Positions 8,009 through 16,014 of a DNA stretch of 64,000 bases are shown here, piece after piece. This DNA comes from Bradyrhizobium niftali (GTDB lineage Bacteria > Pseudomonadota > Alphaproteobacteria > Rhizobiales > Xanthobacteraceae). The notes under the pieces are model-generated. The model searched no databases. It was not told where the DNA came from and saw only the letters and a program-made list of their open reading frames with translations. The position numbers and the translations under genes are program-made. Each line of letters begins with the position of its first letter. Within the stretch, counting starts at the first letter, position 1. The stretch is taken from positions 124,001 to 188,000 of the forward strand of contig NZ_SPQT01000001.1 of NCBI RefSeq assembly GCF_004571025.1. Reading direction: 5' to 3'.

Positions 8009-8662
8009 TTGACGGCGGATTTGTTTGATAGCGTCGCGGACGCGCAGCCCTGGCGTGAAGAGATCGCCGATGGTGCCGTGCTGCTGCGCGCATTCGTCAG
8101 GCCGATCGAGAGCGAGTTGATTGCCGCGGTGCGTGCGATCGTTGCACAGTCGCCGTTCCGGCGGATGACCACGCCCGGCGGTCATCTGATGTCGGTGGCG
8201 ATGACCAATTGCGGCGCGCGGGGCTGGATCACCGATCACACCGGCTATCGCTACGATCCGATCGATCCGCGAACCGGCGCGCCATGGCCCGCGATGCCGC
8301 CGGTGCTCCGCGACCTGGCCCTGCGCGCGGCGGAGCAGGGCGGGTTCACCGGCTTTGCGCCCGATGCCTGCCTCGTCAATCGCTACACACCCGGCACGCG
8401 GCTGTCGCTGCATCAGGACAAGGACGAGCTGGACTATGCGGCGCCGATCGTCTCGGTCTCGCTGGGGCTGCCCGCGAACTTCCTGTTTGGCGGCATGGCG
8501 CGCAGCGACAAGCCGCGCCGCTTCCGGCTCGTCCATGGTGACGTCGTGGTCTGGGGCGGCCCTAACCGGCTCGCCTATCACGGCGTCGCGCCGCTCGCCG
8601 ACGGCGAGCATCCGCTGCTCGGACGGCAGCGCATCAATCTGACGTTTCGCCGGACGCAGTGA
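8009..8662 (+). CDS. alkB: DNA oxidative demethylase AlkB
   Basis: 217 residues. AlkB removes 1-methyladenine and 3-methylcytosine lesions from DNA by Fe(II)/2OG-dependent oxidation. The iron ligands are His135, Asp137 (LSLHQDKDE) and His191 (LAYHGVAPL). The AlkB-specific RxNxTxR signature reads R208-I-N-L-T-F-R214. PWPAMPPVL and NRYTPGTRLSLHQD match the family's substrate lid. The frame has a stop at 7997, so only non-ATG starts fit. TTG 8009 gives the conserved N-terminus but has an unusually close AGGA; TTG 8021 is the alternative. Such a start predicts low-level or coupled translation from the upstream oxygenase gene. Confidence 0.93.
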   Translation: MTADLFDSVADAQPWREEIADGAVLLRAFVRPIESELIAAVRAIVAQSPFRRMTTPGGHLMSVAMTNCGARGWITDHTGYRYDPIDPRTGAPWPAMPPVLRDLALRAAEQGGFTGFAPDACLVNRYTPGTRLSLHQDKDELDYAAPIVSVSLGLPANFLFGGMARSDKPRRFRLVHGDVVVWGGPNRLAYHGVAPLADGEHPLLGRQRINLTFRRTQ

Positions 8663-8675
8663 TCCATCGCCTCTT

Positions 8676-8780
8676 CCTGAGGAGCGCGCCCTTGCGCGCG
8701 TCTCGAAGGATGAAGGCCGAGCTGCGAGATTCGGGCCTTTCATGGTTCGAGACGGCGCTTCGCGCCTCCTCACCATGAGG
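8676..8780. repeat. intergenic palindromic repeat, CCTGAGGAG/TCTCGAAGGATG family
   Basis: Starts CCTGAGGAGCGCGCCCTTGC and ends CTCCTCACCATGAGG, with an inner pair TCTCGAA and TTCGAGA. It separates the convergent alkB and TPP-enzyme genes and may terminate both. A related element lies at 32001-32133. Confidence 0.8.
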
Positions 8781-8784
8781 CTCA

Positions 8785-10410
8785 CTAAGGCTTCGGCGGG
8801 TGGATGAACGCCCACGGGCTGATTTCGGAGTCCCGCGTCACCTCGACCGAGATCAGATACGGCCCGCCATGGGCGAGCGCCTTCTCCATCGCCGCCTTGA
8901 ACTGATCCGGCGCGGTGACGCGCGCGGCCGCGACGCCGAAGGACTCCGCGAGCTTGACGAAATCCGGATTGACGAGGTCGGACGCGACCACGCGGCCGTC
9001 GAAGCGTTCGCGCTGGTCGCGGCGGACATTGCCATAGGCGTTGTTGTTGAACACCAGCGTCACCACGCCGATGTTGAACTGCACGGCGGTGGCAAGCTCC
9101 TGCACGCCGAACATGAAGCCGCCGTCGCCGGTGATCGCCACCACCGGCTTGTCGGGATTGGCGACCTTGGCGCCGAGCGCGGTCGGGAAGCCCGAGCCGA
9201 GCGTGCCCTGATAACCTGACGTGATGAAGGTGCGCGGTTCGTAGATCGGAAAGCCGTACCAGGAGGCGAAGCCGACCTGCGACAATTCATCGGTTACGAT
9301 CGCGTTCGCCGGCAGCACCTCGCGCAGGATGTTCAGATACGCCATCTGCGGCTGGATGCGCTGGATTTCGGCTTGCGCGGTCGCGGTGGCGTCGCGGATC
9401 GCGGCGCGGCGGCCGGCGGTCTTGCTGTAACCGGCCCTGCTGACGGCGGCGGCGAGATCGGCGGTCGCGGCCTTGGCATCGGCGACGATGGCGGTGTCCG
9501 AGATGAAGCGCCGCATCTCGACCGGATCGATGTCGATGCGGATGCTCTTCAACCCGTCGGGGCGATAGGGCCAGCGCGACATGGTCGGCAATTCCAGCCG
9601 CGAGCCGATGCCGATCATGAGATCGGTGTTCGGCCACAGCTTGTAGGCGGCGGCCATGGTCAGGCCGAGTTCATGCGCATTCGAGACGATGCCGCGCCCG
9701 CTGCGGAAGGCAACCACGGGCGCATCGATCATCTCGGCAAGCTCGAGGATCTCGACGCCCGCCTCGATCGCGCCGCTCCCGACGAAGATCATCGGCGCCT
9801 TGCTGGTCTTGATCAACGCGGCCGCCTGCCTGATCAGATCGGGATCAGGCAGCGGCGCGGGCAGCGGCTCCAGCACCTGGGCGGCCGCGATGTCGGCGCG
9901 CTGGGTGAAGATATCCCAGGGCATCTCGACCGAGACAGGGCCGCGCCGCCCGGAGGTCATCTCCTGGAAGGCGCGCGCCACGGTGGTCGGCGCGTTGCCC
10001 GGCGTTTCGATCCGGTCCGCCCATTTCACATAAGTGCGCAGGGTCGCGAGCTGGTCCGGCATCTCGTGCAGATGGCCGCGGCCTTTGCCCAAAAACTGCG
10101 TTGGCACCTGGCCGGTGACGCAGAGCACCGGCTCGTTGCAGCCGTAGGCGGTGAGCAGCGCCGCGCTGGCGTTGAGCACGCCGGGGCCGGGCACCACGCT
10201 GAACACGCCGGGTCTGCCGCTGGCGCGCGCATAGCCGAACGCCATGTAGCCGCAGGCCTGCTCGTGCCGCGCGCCGATCACCTTGAGCTGCGCCTGATGG
10301 AAGGCGTCGAACAGGCCGTAGATTTGCGCGCCGGGCAGGCCGAACACGGTGTCGACGCCATGGGCGACAAGGCCGCTTACGATCGCTTCGCCGCCGGTGA
10401 GGGTGGTCAT
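8785..10410 (-). CDS. thiamine pyrophosphate-dependent enzyme (acetolactate synthase-like)
   Basis: 541 residues with the three POX-type domains. The N-terminal PYR domain carries the activating glutamate (GARHEQACGY, Glu50). The middle domain (about 190-320) has the segment PMIFVGSGAIEAG. The C-terminal PP domain holds the TPP/Mg motif GDGGF followed by FNNNAYGN. Members carry out ketoacid decarboxylation, carboligation or oxalyl-CoA-type cleavage. No regulatory subunit is adjacent, and its ketoacid is unknown, so housekeeping acetolactate synthase is unlikely. It starts 24 bases downstream of the FAH-family gene and is probably the last gene of the homoprotocatechuate operon. There it might act on a ketoacid made upstream of, or by, the pathway (inference). 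Confidence 0.85.
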   Translation of the reverse strand: MTTLTGGEAIVSGLVAHGVDTVFGLPGAQIYGLFDAFHQAQLKVIGARHEQACGYMAFGYARASGRPGVFSVVPGPGVLNASAALLTAYGCNEPVLCVTGQVPTQFLGKGRGHLHEMPDQLATLRTYVKWADRIETPGNAPTTVARAFQEMTSGRRGPVSVEMPWDIFTQRADIAAAQVLEPLPAPLPDPDLIRQAAALIKTSKAPMIFVGSGAIEAGVEILELAEMIDAPVVAFRSGRGIVSNAHELGLTMAAAYKLWPNTDLMIGIGSRLELPTMSRWPYRPDGLKSIRIDIDPVEMRRFISDTAIVADAKAATADLAAAVSRAGYSKTAGRRAAIRDATATAQAEIQRIQPQMAYLNILREVLPANAIVTDELSQVGFASWYGFPIYEPRTFITSGYQGTLGSGFPTALGAKVANPDKPVVAITGDGGFMFGVQELATAVQFNIGVVTLVFNNNAYGNVRRDQRERFDGRVVASDLVNPDFVKLAESFGVAAARVTAPDQFKAAMEKALAHGGPYLISVEVTRDSEISPWAFIHPPKP

Positions 10411-10434
10411 TGCATCATTCCATTCGTTTCGTTG

Positions 10435-11304
10435 TCAGGCTTCGTCGACGACGCCGTTACGCAAGCGGCCGATGCCTTCGGCTTCGACCTCGACGACATC
10501 GCCCGGCTTCAGATAGCGCGGCGGATCGAATCGCGCGCCGGCGCCGGTCGGCGTGCCCGTGACGATGACGTCGCCGGGAACGAGCGTTGCGAAGGTCGAG
10601 ATGTAGCTGATGAGGTAGCGGAACGGAAACATCAGCCGGCTGGTACGGTCGTCCTGCCTGAGCTCGCCGTTGACGTGCGTGGAGAGCCTGATGTCGGCGA
10701 TCTGGGATTCCTGCGTGTAGGGCACCAGCCACGGGCCGAGGCTGCCGCTGGAATCGAAATTCTTGCCCTGCGTGACGTTGAACTTGGCGTGGCGCAGCCA
10801 GTCGCGTACCGAGCCTTCGTTGCAGAGCGTGAGAGCGGCGATGTGGTCGAGCGCGGTGCTTTCCGGAATGTGCCGGCCGGCCTTGCCGATGACCAGCACG
10901 ATCTCGCCTTCATAATCGAGCTGCGCGGAGGCACGCGGGCGCACCAGCGGCGTATCATGGCCCACGAACGAGCGGGGCGAGCGCATGAACATGCTCGGAT
11001 ATTTCGGCGGGTCCTGGCCGTCCTTGTACTCGGCGTTGCGGTCGGGATAGTTGACGCCGATGCAGATGATCTTTTCCGGCGCCGGCACCGGCGGCAGGAA
11101 GGTGATGTCACCGATCGCATGATCCGGCGTGCGGCCCGCAGCTTCCTCGGCGAGGTTCACGAGCTTGCCGGCTGCGATCACCTCGCGCAGCGTCGGATAA
11201 TCCTTGGCGTGGCGCGCGGAGAGATCGACGACGCCGCCGTCCACGACGGCGCCGTAGCGGGTTTCACCTTTGACGGAGTAGGTGGCGAGGCGAGGGAGCT
11301 TCAT
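10435..11304 (-). CDS. hpaG: fumarylacetoacetate hydrolase-family protein, probable HpaG-type decarboxylase/isomerase
   Basis: 289 residues from ATG 11304; upstream codons run into a palindromic repeat and are rejected. The FAH fold is shown by KIICIGVNYPDRNAEY, metal ligands in LDYEGEIVLVIGK, and VTGTPTGAGARFDPPRYLKPGD near the end. In homoprotocatechuate catabolism a member of this family decarboxylates 5-oxopent-3-ene-1,2,5-tricarboxylate and isomerises the product. E. coli HpaG is a fused tandem of two such domains, whereas this is a single-domain version. It lies in the same operon as hpaD, hpaE, hpaF and hpaH, which is the main reason for the name. The family alone would only support an FAH-type hydrolase. 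Confidence 0.75.
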   Translation of the reverse strand: MKLPRLATYSVKGETRYGAVVDGGVVDLSARHAKDYPTLREVIAAGKLVNLAEEAAGRTPDHAIGDITFLPPVPAPEKIICIGVNYPDRNAEYKDGQDPPKYPSMFMRSPRSFVGHDTPLVRPRASAQLDYEGEIVLVIGKAGRHIPESTALDHIAALTLCNEGSVRDWLRHAKFNVTQGKNFDSSGSLGPWLVPYTQESQIADIRLSTHVNGELRQDDRTSRLMFPFRYLISYISTFATLVPGDVIVTGTPTGAGARFDPPRYLKPGDVVEVEAEGIGRLRNGVVDEA

Positions 11305-11323
11305 AGGCAACTCTTCATTCCCT

Positions 11324-11451
11324 GTCGTCCCGGCGAAGGCCGGGACCCATACCGCGTGATTTATCAATAGCGCGCGATGACAATCCCGAACGACCAGTCT
11401 TCGCCAAACCATTCCCTGTGGTTATGGGTCCCGGCTTTCGCCGGGACGACC
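11324..11451. repeat. intergenic palindromic repeat, GTCGTCCCGGC family
   Basis: Outer arms GTCGTCCCGGCGAAGGCCGG and CCGGCTTTCGCCGGGACGAC, with inner ATGGGTCCC/GGGACCCAT pairing. It lies inside the hpa operon between hpaD and hpaG. A shorter half-copy resembling one arm is visible near 29854-29878. Confidence 0.8.
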
Positions 11452-11481
11452 GGGAGAGAGAGATTTCGAAACTCGCTAACA

Positions 11482-12465
11482 TCAATCCGCCACCAGCACG
11501 TCGGCAACGAATTTCGGCTCGCGCACGGTCTGGCCCGTGAAGGGCGAGCCCTGCTCGAACCAGGAGCGCGGGGCCGGTGCGCCCCAAAGCGTCTGGCGGC
11601 GCGGATCGCGCAGCGACCAGCGCAGCGGCTCGTGGTCGTGATCCCCGGTGAAATAGTCGCTGGTGTAGAGCTCGAGGCGGTGTCCATCAGGGTCGCGGAC
11701 ATAGAGGAAGAACGCATTCGAGATGCCATGGCGTCCGGGGCCGCGTTCGATGTTCTTCACGAAACCTTGGGAGGCCATCACGTCGCAGAGATGGATGATG
11801 TTCACCGCCGTCGGCGTCCAGTAGGCGAAGTGGTGCAGGCGAGGGCCCTTGCCATTGGTGATGGCGAAGTCGTGGACGTTGCCCTTGCGATGCATCCAGG
11901 CGGCAGCAATGCGCCCGTTCGGCCCATCCTCCTCGGCGTATTCGGTGAGGCGGAAGCCGAGCCGCGCGTAGAAATCGACGGTGTCCTGCACCTCGGCGGC
12001 GAAGACGTTGAAATGATCGAGCCGCTGCGGGTGGCAGCCCCGGTAGAGGTCGTAGCGGCGAAGCAGATGCGGCCGGCGGTCCATCGACGCATAGAGCTCG
12101 ATCTGGAAGCCGAAGGGATCGGTGAATTGCAGCGTGCGGCCCTGGAAGGGCTGATCGACGAAGGCGTAGGCGAGGCCGTTCTCGGAGAGGAACGCGGCGG
12201 CCTTGTCGAGGTCCTTGTCGTTGCCGACCTTGAAGCCAAGCCGGGCGCAGGCGGGCGCAGCCGCCTTCCGCAGCACCAGCGAGTGATGCTGGTGCTCCTC
12301 GGCGGCGCGCAAATACACGACCTTGTCGTCGGCATCCTCGACATGCAGGCCGACGGTGGTCTCGTAGAACGCGCGGCTGAGCTTCAGATCGGTCACGTCG
12401 AGCACGACGTGGCTCGAACGGATGATGTTGAAGGGCGGCTCGAAGACGTGTTGCGGTACCGGCAT
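11482..12465 (-). CDS. hpaD: 3,4-dihydroxyphenylacetate 2,3-dioxygenase-type extradiol dioxygenase (VOC family)
   Basis: 327 residues, a two-domain vicinal-oxygen-chelate extradiol dioxygenase. The C-terminal domain holds the metal ligands: His in RLDHFNVF, His in RLHHFAYW and Glu in GHRLELYTSD. It also holds the second-sphere residues in ISNAFFLYVRDPDG. Length and the long C-terminal tail (EPLRWSLRDPRRQ, APAPRSWFEQGS) match homoprotocatechuate dioxygenases rather than plain catechol 2,3-dioxygenases. It opens the catechol ring of homoprotocatechuate to 5-carboxymethyl-2-hydroxymuconate semialdehyde. It is the ring-cleavage step of the operon. E. coli HpaD belongs to an unrelated family, so the symbol is functional, not orthologous. 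Confidence 0.88.
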   Translation of the reverse strand: MPVPQHVFEPPFNIIRSSHVVLDVTDLKLSRAFYETTVGLHVEDADDKVVYLRAAEEHQHHSLVLRKAAAPACARLGFKVGNDKDLDKAAAFLSENGLAYAFVDQPFQGRTLQFTDPFGFQIELYASMDRRPHLLRRYDLYRGCHPQRLDHFNVFAAEVQDTVDFYARLGFRLTEYAEEDGPNGRIAAAWMHRKGNVHDFAITNGKGPRLHHFAYWTPTAVNIIHLCDVMASQGFVKNIERGPGRHGISNAFFLYVRDPDGHRLELYTSDYFTGDHDHEPLRWSLRDPRRQTLWGAPAPRSWFEQGSPFTGQTVREPKFVADVLVAD

Positions 12466-12485
12466 TGGCGTTTCCCCTCTCGGCT

Positions 12486-12585
12486 CGTCATCCCGGGATG
12501 GCCCGAAGGGCCAGGCCCGGGATCCATACTCCGGACTGGTGGTTATGGATTCCGGGCTCGCGACTTTGTCGCGCCCCGGAATGAC
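12486..12585. repeat. intergenic palindromic repeat, hybrid GTCATCCCGGG/CCCGGAATGAC
   Basis: Left arm CGTCATCCCGGGATGGCCCG, right arm ending GCGCCCCGGAATGAC, with inner GGATCCAT and ATGGATTCC. It lies between hpaE and hpaD within the operon and looks like a recombinant of two repeat subfamilies. Confidence 0.78.
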
Positions 12586-12592
12586 ACTGTCC

Positions 12593-14131
12593 CTAAATTC
12601 CCAGTTTCTGAATCTTGTGCGTGCCCCGCGCCAGCGAGACGTGCTTGGTTTCCATGTAGAAGTCGAAAGAGTAGTCGCCGCCGTCGCGGCCGATGCCTGA
12701 GGCCTTCATGCCGCCGAACGGCGTCGGCAGATGGCGAACGTTCTCCGAGTTCAGCCAGATCATGCCGGCTTCCAGCGCGTCGGCGACGCGCAGCGCCCGA
12801 CCGACGTCGTTGGTCCAGACATAGCCGGTCAGGCCATAGCGGATGTCGTTGGCGATCTCGACAGCGTCTTTCTCGTCGCGGAAAGGCAGGACGGTGAGGA
12901 ACGGCCCAAACACTTCTTCCTGCGCGACTCGCATCTTGCCGTTCGCACCGGTCACGAGCGTCGGTTCGACATAATGTCCGCCGCCGGGTCCGTCATAGGC
13001 CTTGCCGCCGACCGCGATCGTCGCACCGTCCTTCCGCGCGACGTCGAAATAGGAGCATACCTTGGCGAGATGCCGCTCGTGGATCAGCGGCCCGATTTCA
13101 GTCGCGGGATCGAGGGGATGGCCGACCTTCAGCGCCTTCACGCGCGCGGTCAGCTTCTCGACGAATTTCTCCGCGATGCTCGCCTGGATCAGCAGGCGGC
13201 TCGACGACGTGCAGCGCTCGCCATTGAGCGAGTAGATCATGAACACGACGGCATCGAGCGCGCGGTCGAGATCGGCATCGTCGAACACGATCACCGGGTT
13301 CTTGCCGCCGAGCTCGAAATGCACGCGCTTCAAGGTCGGCGCGCCCTGAATCATGATGGCCGAGCCTGTCGTGCTCTCGCCGACGAAGCCGATCGCCTTG
13401 ATCGCGGGATGCTCGGTCAGCGCCTTGCCGGCCTCTTCGCCGAAGCCGTGCACGGTGTTGAGCACGCCGTCGGGAACGCCGGCTTCCTTGACGAGCTTCG
13501 CCAAGATAGCCGCCGTCACCGGCGACCATTCGGCCGGCTTGTGCACGACGGTGCAGCCGGCGGCCAGCGCCGGTGCGATCTTCCAGGTCGAGAGCATGAA
13601 CGGCGTGTTCCACGGCGTGATCACCCCGACCGGGCCGATCGGCACGCGCGTCGAGATATTCCAGTGCTCGTCGCTCGGCGTGTTGAGGCCGTCGCGCGCC
13701 TCCGCGCATTTGTCGGCGAAGAAACGAAAATTCTCGGCGGCGCGGACCGCGGCCTTCGCCATGAAGCGATAGGCCTGCCCGGTGTCGATGCATTCCAGCA
13801 CGGCGATGTCGTCGGCATTGTCCTCGATGGCATCAGCCACGCGATGCAGCAGCTTCTTCCGCATCGCGGGCCCCATGTCGCGCCACGACTTGAAGGCCAG
13901 CGCAGCAGCGGTCGCCGCGCGATCGATATCCTCGGCATTGCCGCGCGCAACGCTCGCGAGCACAGCGCCATCGACCGGCGACTTGGTCTCGAAGGTCTCG
14001 CCTGAAATCGAGGGGACGATCTTGCCGTCGATCATGTGGCCGATCCCCTCCGCGCGCAGCGTCTTCAAGAGCGGCGCGACGCGGTCGCGGTTGGCCTGGA
14101 ACACATCGGCCTTCGGGGTGGGCTTATCCAT
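12593..14131 (-). CDS. hpaE: 5-carboxymethyl-2-hydroxymuconate semialdehyde dehydrogenase
   Basis: 512 residues, NAD(P)-dependent aldehyde dehydrogenase superfamily. The oxyanion Asn is in PWNTPF (about 175), the general base Glu273 in FELGGKNPV and the nucleophile Cys307 in NGERCTSSSRLL. Extended length with an N-terminal MDKPTPKADVFQANRDRV segment fits HpaE-like enzymes. It oxidises the ring-cleavage semialdehyde to 5-carboxymethyl-2-hydroxymuconate. The ATG at 14131 follows GGAGG and overlaps the end of the isomerase gene by 8 bases, so translation is coupled. Operon context with dioxygenase, isomerase and hydratase supports this role over a generic ALDH. Confidence 0.9.
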   Translation of the reverse strand: MDKPTPKADVFQANRDRVAPLLKTLRAEGIGHMIDGKIVPSISGETFETKSPVDGAVLASVARGNAEDIDRAATAAALAFKSWRDMGPAMRKKLLHRVADAIEDNADDIAVLECIDTGQAYRFMAKAAVRAAENFRFFADKCAEARDGLNTPSDEHWNISTRVPIGPVGVITPWNTPFMLSTWKIAPALAAGCTVVHKPAEWSPVTAAILAKLVKEAGVPDGVLNTVHGFGEEAGKALTEHPAIKAIGFVGESTTGSAIMIQGAPTLKRVHFELGGKNPVIVFDDADLDRALDAVVFMIYSLNGERCTSSSRLLIQASIAEKFVEKLTARVKALKVGHPLDPATEIGPLIHERHLAKVCSYFDVARKDGATIAVGGKAYDGPGGGHYVEPTLVTGANGKMRVAQEEVFGPFLTVLPFRDEKDAVEIANDIRYGLTGYVWTNDVGRALRVADALEAGMIWLNSENVRHLPTPFGGMKASGIGRDGGDYSFDFYMETKHVSLARGTHKIQKLGI

Positions 14132-14522
14132 GGGCGGCCTCCACTTTCAGGGCGTCGTGGATGTTGTTGCGCTTCCAGCTGGTGTCCTTGTCGTTGATCT
14201 GCATGTCGAACGAGAGGGCGAACTTGCTGGCGGCGAAGACGGGATCGAGATGTTTGGAGAGCGCCTGGAAGACGTGCTCGCCGGCGTTCTGGCGGGTCTT
14301 GAGGTCACGGCCCTCGCCGATGCGCAGCACCATGTCGAGAAAGCCGTAATCCTGCCTGTTATCCGCAATCGCATAATGCTCGCATCTGACAGCGCGGACG
14401 CGGATGCCGCCGAGCGGGAAGATCCCGGTCTCCACCGCTGCCTTGCGCACCACTTCGCAGACCGCGGCGATGTCGAGGCGGCGATCGAGATTGGCCGAAT
14501 ATTCGATCGTGAAATGCGGCAT
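14124..14522 (-). CDS. hpaF: 5-carboxymethyl-2-hydroxymuconate delta-isomerase
   Basis: 132 residues from the ATG at 14522. It begins Met-Pro-His-Phe-Thr-Ile-Glu-Tyr. The Pro exposed after Met removal is the catalytic base of the tautomerase superfamily, and PHFTIEYS is the CHMI hallmark. GIFPLGGIRVRAV and the SWKRNNIHD tail also match, and the size is normal for the family (about 125-130). It shifts the double bond of 5-carboxymethyl-2-hydroxymuconate to 5-oxopent-3-ene-1,2,5-tricarboxylate. It lies 32 bases after hpaH and overlaps hpaE by 8 bases. Confidence 0.92.
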   Translation of the reverse strand: MPHFTIEYSANLDRRLDIAAVCEVVRKAAVETGIFPLGGIRVRAVRCEHYAIADNRQDYGFLDMVLRIGEGRDLKTRQNAGEHVFQALSKHLDPVFAASKFALSFDMQINDKDTSWKRNNIHDALKVEAAHG

Positions 14523-14554
14523 GGCGGTTTCACTCCCTGTCTTTTTTTGTTCGC

Positions 14555-15361
14555 CTAGGCGAAGTAGCAGCTCACCGAGCCGTAGGCGCCATAATCGGCC
14601 TGAATTGTGTCGCCCTTGCGGGTCTCGATCGGACGGATGAAGGAGCCGGCCAGCACGACCTGGCCGGGCTCCAGCGCAAGGCCGAGCGGCGCGATCTTGT
14701 TGGCAAGCCAGGCAACGGCGGTGGCGGGATGATTGAGCACGCCGGCCGCAAGGCCGGTCTCTTCCAGCTGGCCGTTCCTGAAACAGAGCGCGCCGATCCA
14801 GCGCAAATCTGCGTCCAACGGGCGGATTGGCCGGCCGCCGAGCACGATGCCGGCATTCGCCGCATTGTCCGCGATGGTGTCGAAGATTTTTCGCGTAGCC
14901 TTGGTCTTGGGATCGACGCGCTCGATCCGCGTATCCAGGATCTCCAGCGCCGGCACCACGAAGTCGGTGGCGTTGAGCACGTCGAACATCGTGCAATCGG
15001 GCCCAGCGAGGCGCTTGCTCATGACGAAGGCGAGCTCGGCCTCGACGCGCGTCGCGATGAAGCGCTCGGTCGGAATGATCCCGCCGTCGGCGAAGAACAT
15101 GTCGTCGAGCAGCACGCCGGAATCCGGCTCGTCGATGTTGAGCGCGCTCTGCATCGCTTTCGAGGTGAGGCCGATCTTGTGGCCCTTGACGAGGCGCCCC
15201 TCGGCGATCTTGACGTCGACCCAGGCCTTCTGAATCGCGTAGGCGTCAGAGATGGTGATGTCAGGGAAATCCTGCGAGAGCTGCCGGATCTGCGTGCGGG
15301 TCTTCTCCGCCTGGTGCAGACGCCTTGCGCAAGCTTGGATATCGTCGTTGGAAAGCGCCAT
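14555..15361 (-). CDS. hpaH: 2-oxo-hept-4-ene-1,7-dioate hydratase
   Basis: 268 residues, a hydratase/decarboxylase (MhpD/HpaH) of the FAH-related superfamily. Recognisable segments are YAIQKAWVDVKIAEGR, GHKIGLTSKAMQ, metal-ligand region EAELAFVMSKRL, and LEPGQVVLAGSFIRP. It hydrates the oxo-heptenedioate to 4-hydroxy-2-oxoheptane-1,7-dioate, the substrate of HpaI aldolase. As the first gene of the minus-strand operon it faces hpaR across 111 bases with a perfect dyad at 15394-15409. Repression by HpaR, relieved by pathway aromatics, is therefore likely. Related vinylpyruvate hydratases cannot be excluded by sequence alone, but the operon decides. Confidence 0.9.
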   Translation of the reverse strand: MALSNDDIQACARRLHQAEKTRTQIRQLSQDFPDITISDAYAIQKAWVDVKIAEGRLVKGHKIGLTSKAMQSALNIDEPDSGVLLDDMFFADGGIIPTERFIATRVEAELAFVMSKRLAGPDCTMFDVLNATDFVVPALEILDTRIERVDPKTKATRKIFDTIADNAANAGIVLGGRPIRPLDADLRWIGALCFRNGQLEETGLAAGVLNHPATAVAWLANKIAPLGLALEPGQVVLAGSFIRPIETRKGDTIQADYGAYGSVSCYFA

Positions 15362-15393
15362 CTGGGATCTTACAAATCGTGGTGCCGGGAGAT

Positions 15394-15409
15394 ACTTAAC
15401 ATGTTAAGT
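15394..15409. promoter_or_regulatory. perfect 16-bp palindrome, probable HpaR operator
   Basis: ACTTAACATGTTAAGT is exactly self-complementary and lies 32 bases upstream of hpaH and 63 bases upstream of hpaR. An AT-rich dyad in a GC-rich region between a MarR-type regulator and its presumed target is the usual layout of a MarR-family operator. Confidence 0.75.
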
Positions 15410-15472
15410 GAATGCGTCAAACAGAATCTGACCTTGCTGCACTGCAAACATTTTGCGGTTTGAAAGGGCGAC

Positions 15473-15991
15473 ATGACGAAGAGACCGGCTGATCCCGCCA
15501 ACGCAAGCGCGCCTGCCGCACGGCAGGTTCCGATGCGCGACTTCTCGCGCTCGCTGCCGATGTCGCTGCTCAGGGCGCGCGAGGCGGTGATGCGGCAGTT
15601 TCGTCCCTCGCTGCGCGAGCACGGCCTGACCGAGCAGCAATGGCGCATCCTGCGTGCGCTGGCGGCCATCGAGGCCGCCGAGGTCACGGAACTCGCGCGC
15701 ACGGCGTTCCTGCTCGGCCCGAGCCTGTCGCGCATCCTGCGCGATCTCGAGGCGCGCAATCTGATCGAGCGCAAGACCGCGAAGGCGGACCAGCGTCGCA
15801 GCATGGTCTCGATTTCGAAGGAGGGCGTGAAGCTGATGGCCTCCGTCGCGCCGACGTCGGAGGCGATCTACGCGGAGATCACCAGCCGCTTCGGCGCCCG
15901 CAAGCTCGCCGAATTGCAGGAGATGCTCGGCGAGCTCGAACAGAGTCTTGCGGGGCTCGGCGCCGGCAACGAGGCAAGTGCCGAGGAGTGA
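15473..15991 (+). CDS. hpaR: homoprotocatechuate degradation repressor HpaR (MarR family)
   Basis: 172 residues. It is a winged-helix MarR protein with the dimerisation helix LPMSLLRAREAVMRQFRP and helix-turn-helix core EVTELARTAFLLGPSLSRIL. The wing is LIERKTAKADQRRSMVSIS, with the family Asp-x-Arg-Arg (ADQRRSM). HpaR proteins share the MPMSLLRARE-like start. It presumably represses hpaH and its own gene through the dyad at 15394-15409 and is released by homoprotocatechuate or 4-hydroxyphenylacetate. It is transcribed away from the catabolic operon. The acidic C-terminal tail (GAGNEASAEE) is not conserved in the family. Confidence 0.9.
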   Translation: MTKRPADPANASAPAARQVPMRDFSRSLPMSLLRAREAVMRQFRPSLREHGLTEQQWRILRALAAIEAAEVTELARTAFLLGPSLSRILRDLEARNLIERKTAKADQRRSMVSISKEGVKLMASVAPTSEAIYAEITSRFGARKLAELQEMLGELEQSLAGLGAGNEASAEE

Positions 15992-16014
15992 GGGCCAGGA
16001 CCCGATCGTGCCGT

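Noticed and set aside
8676..8780. Insertion-sequence end
   Set aside because: No transposase frame nearby and no target duplication; it matches the palindromic repeat family at 32001-32133.
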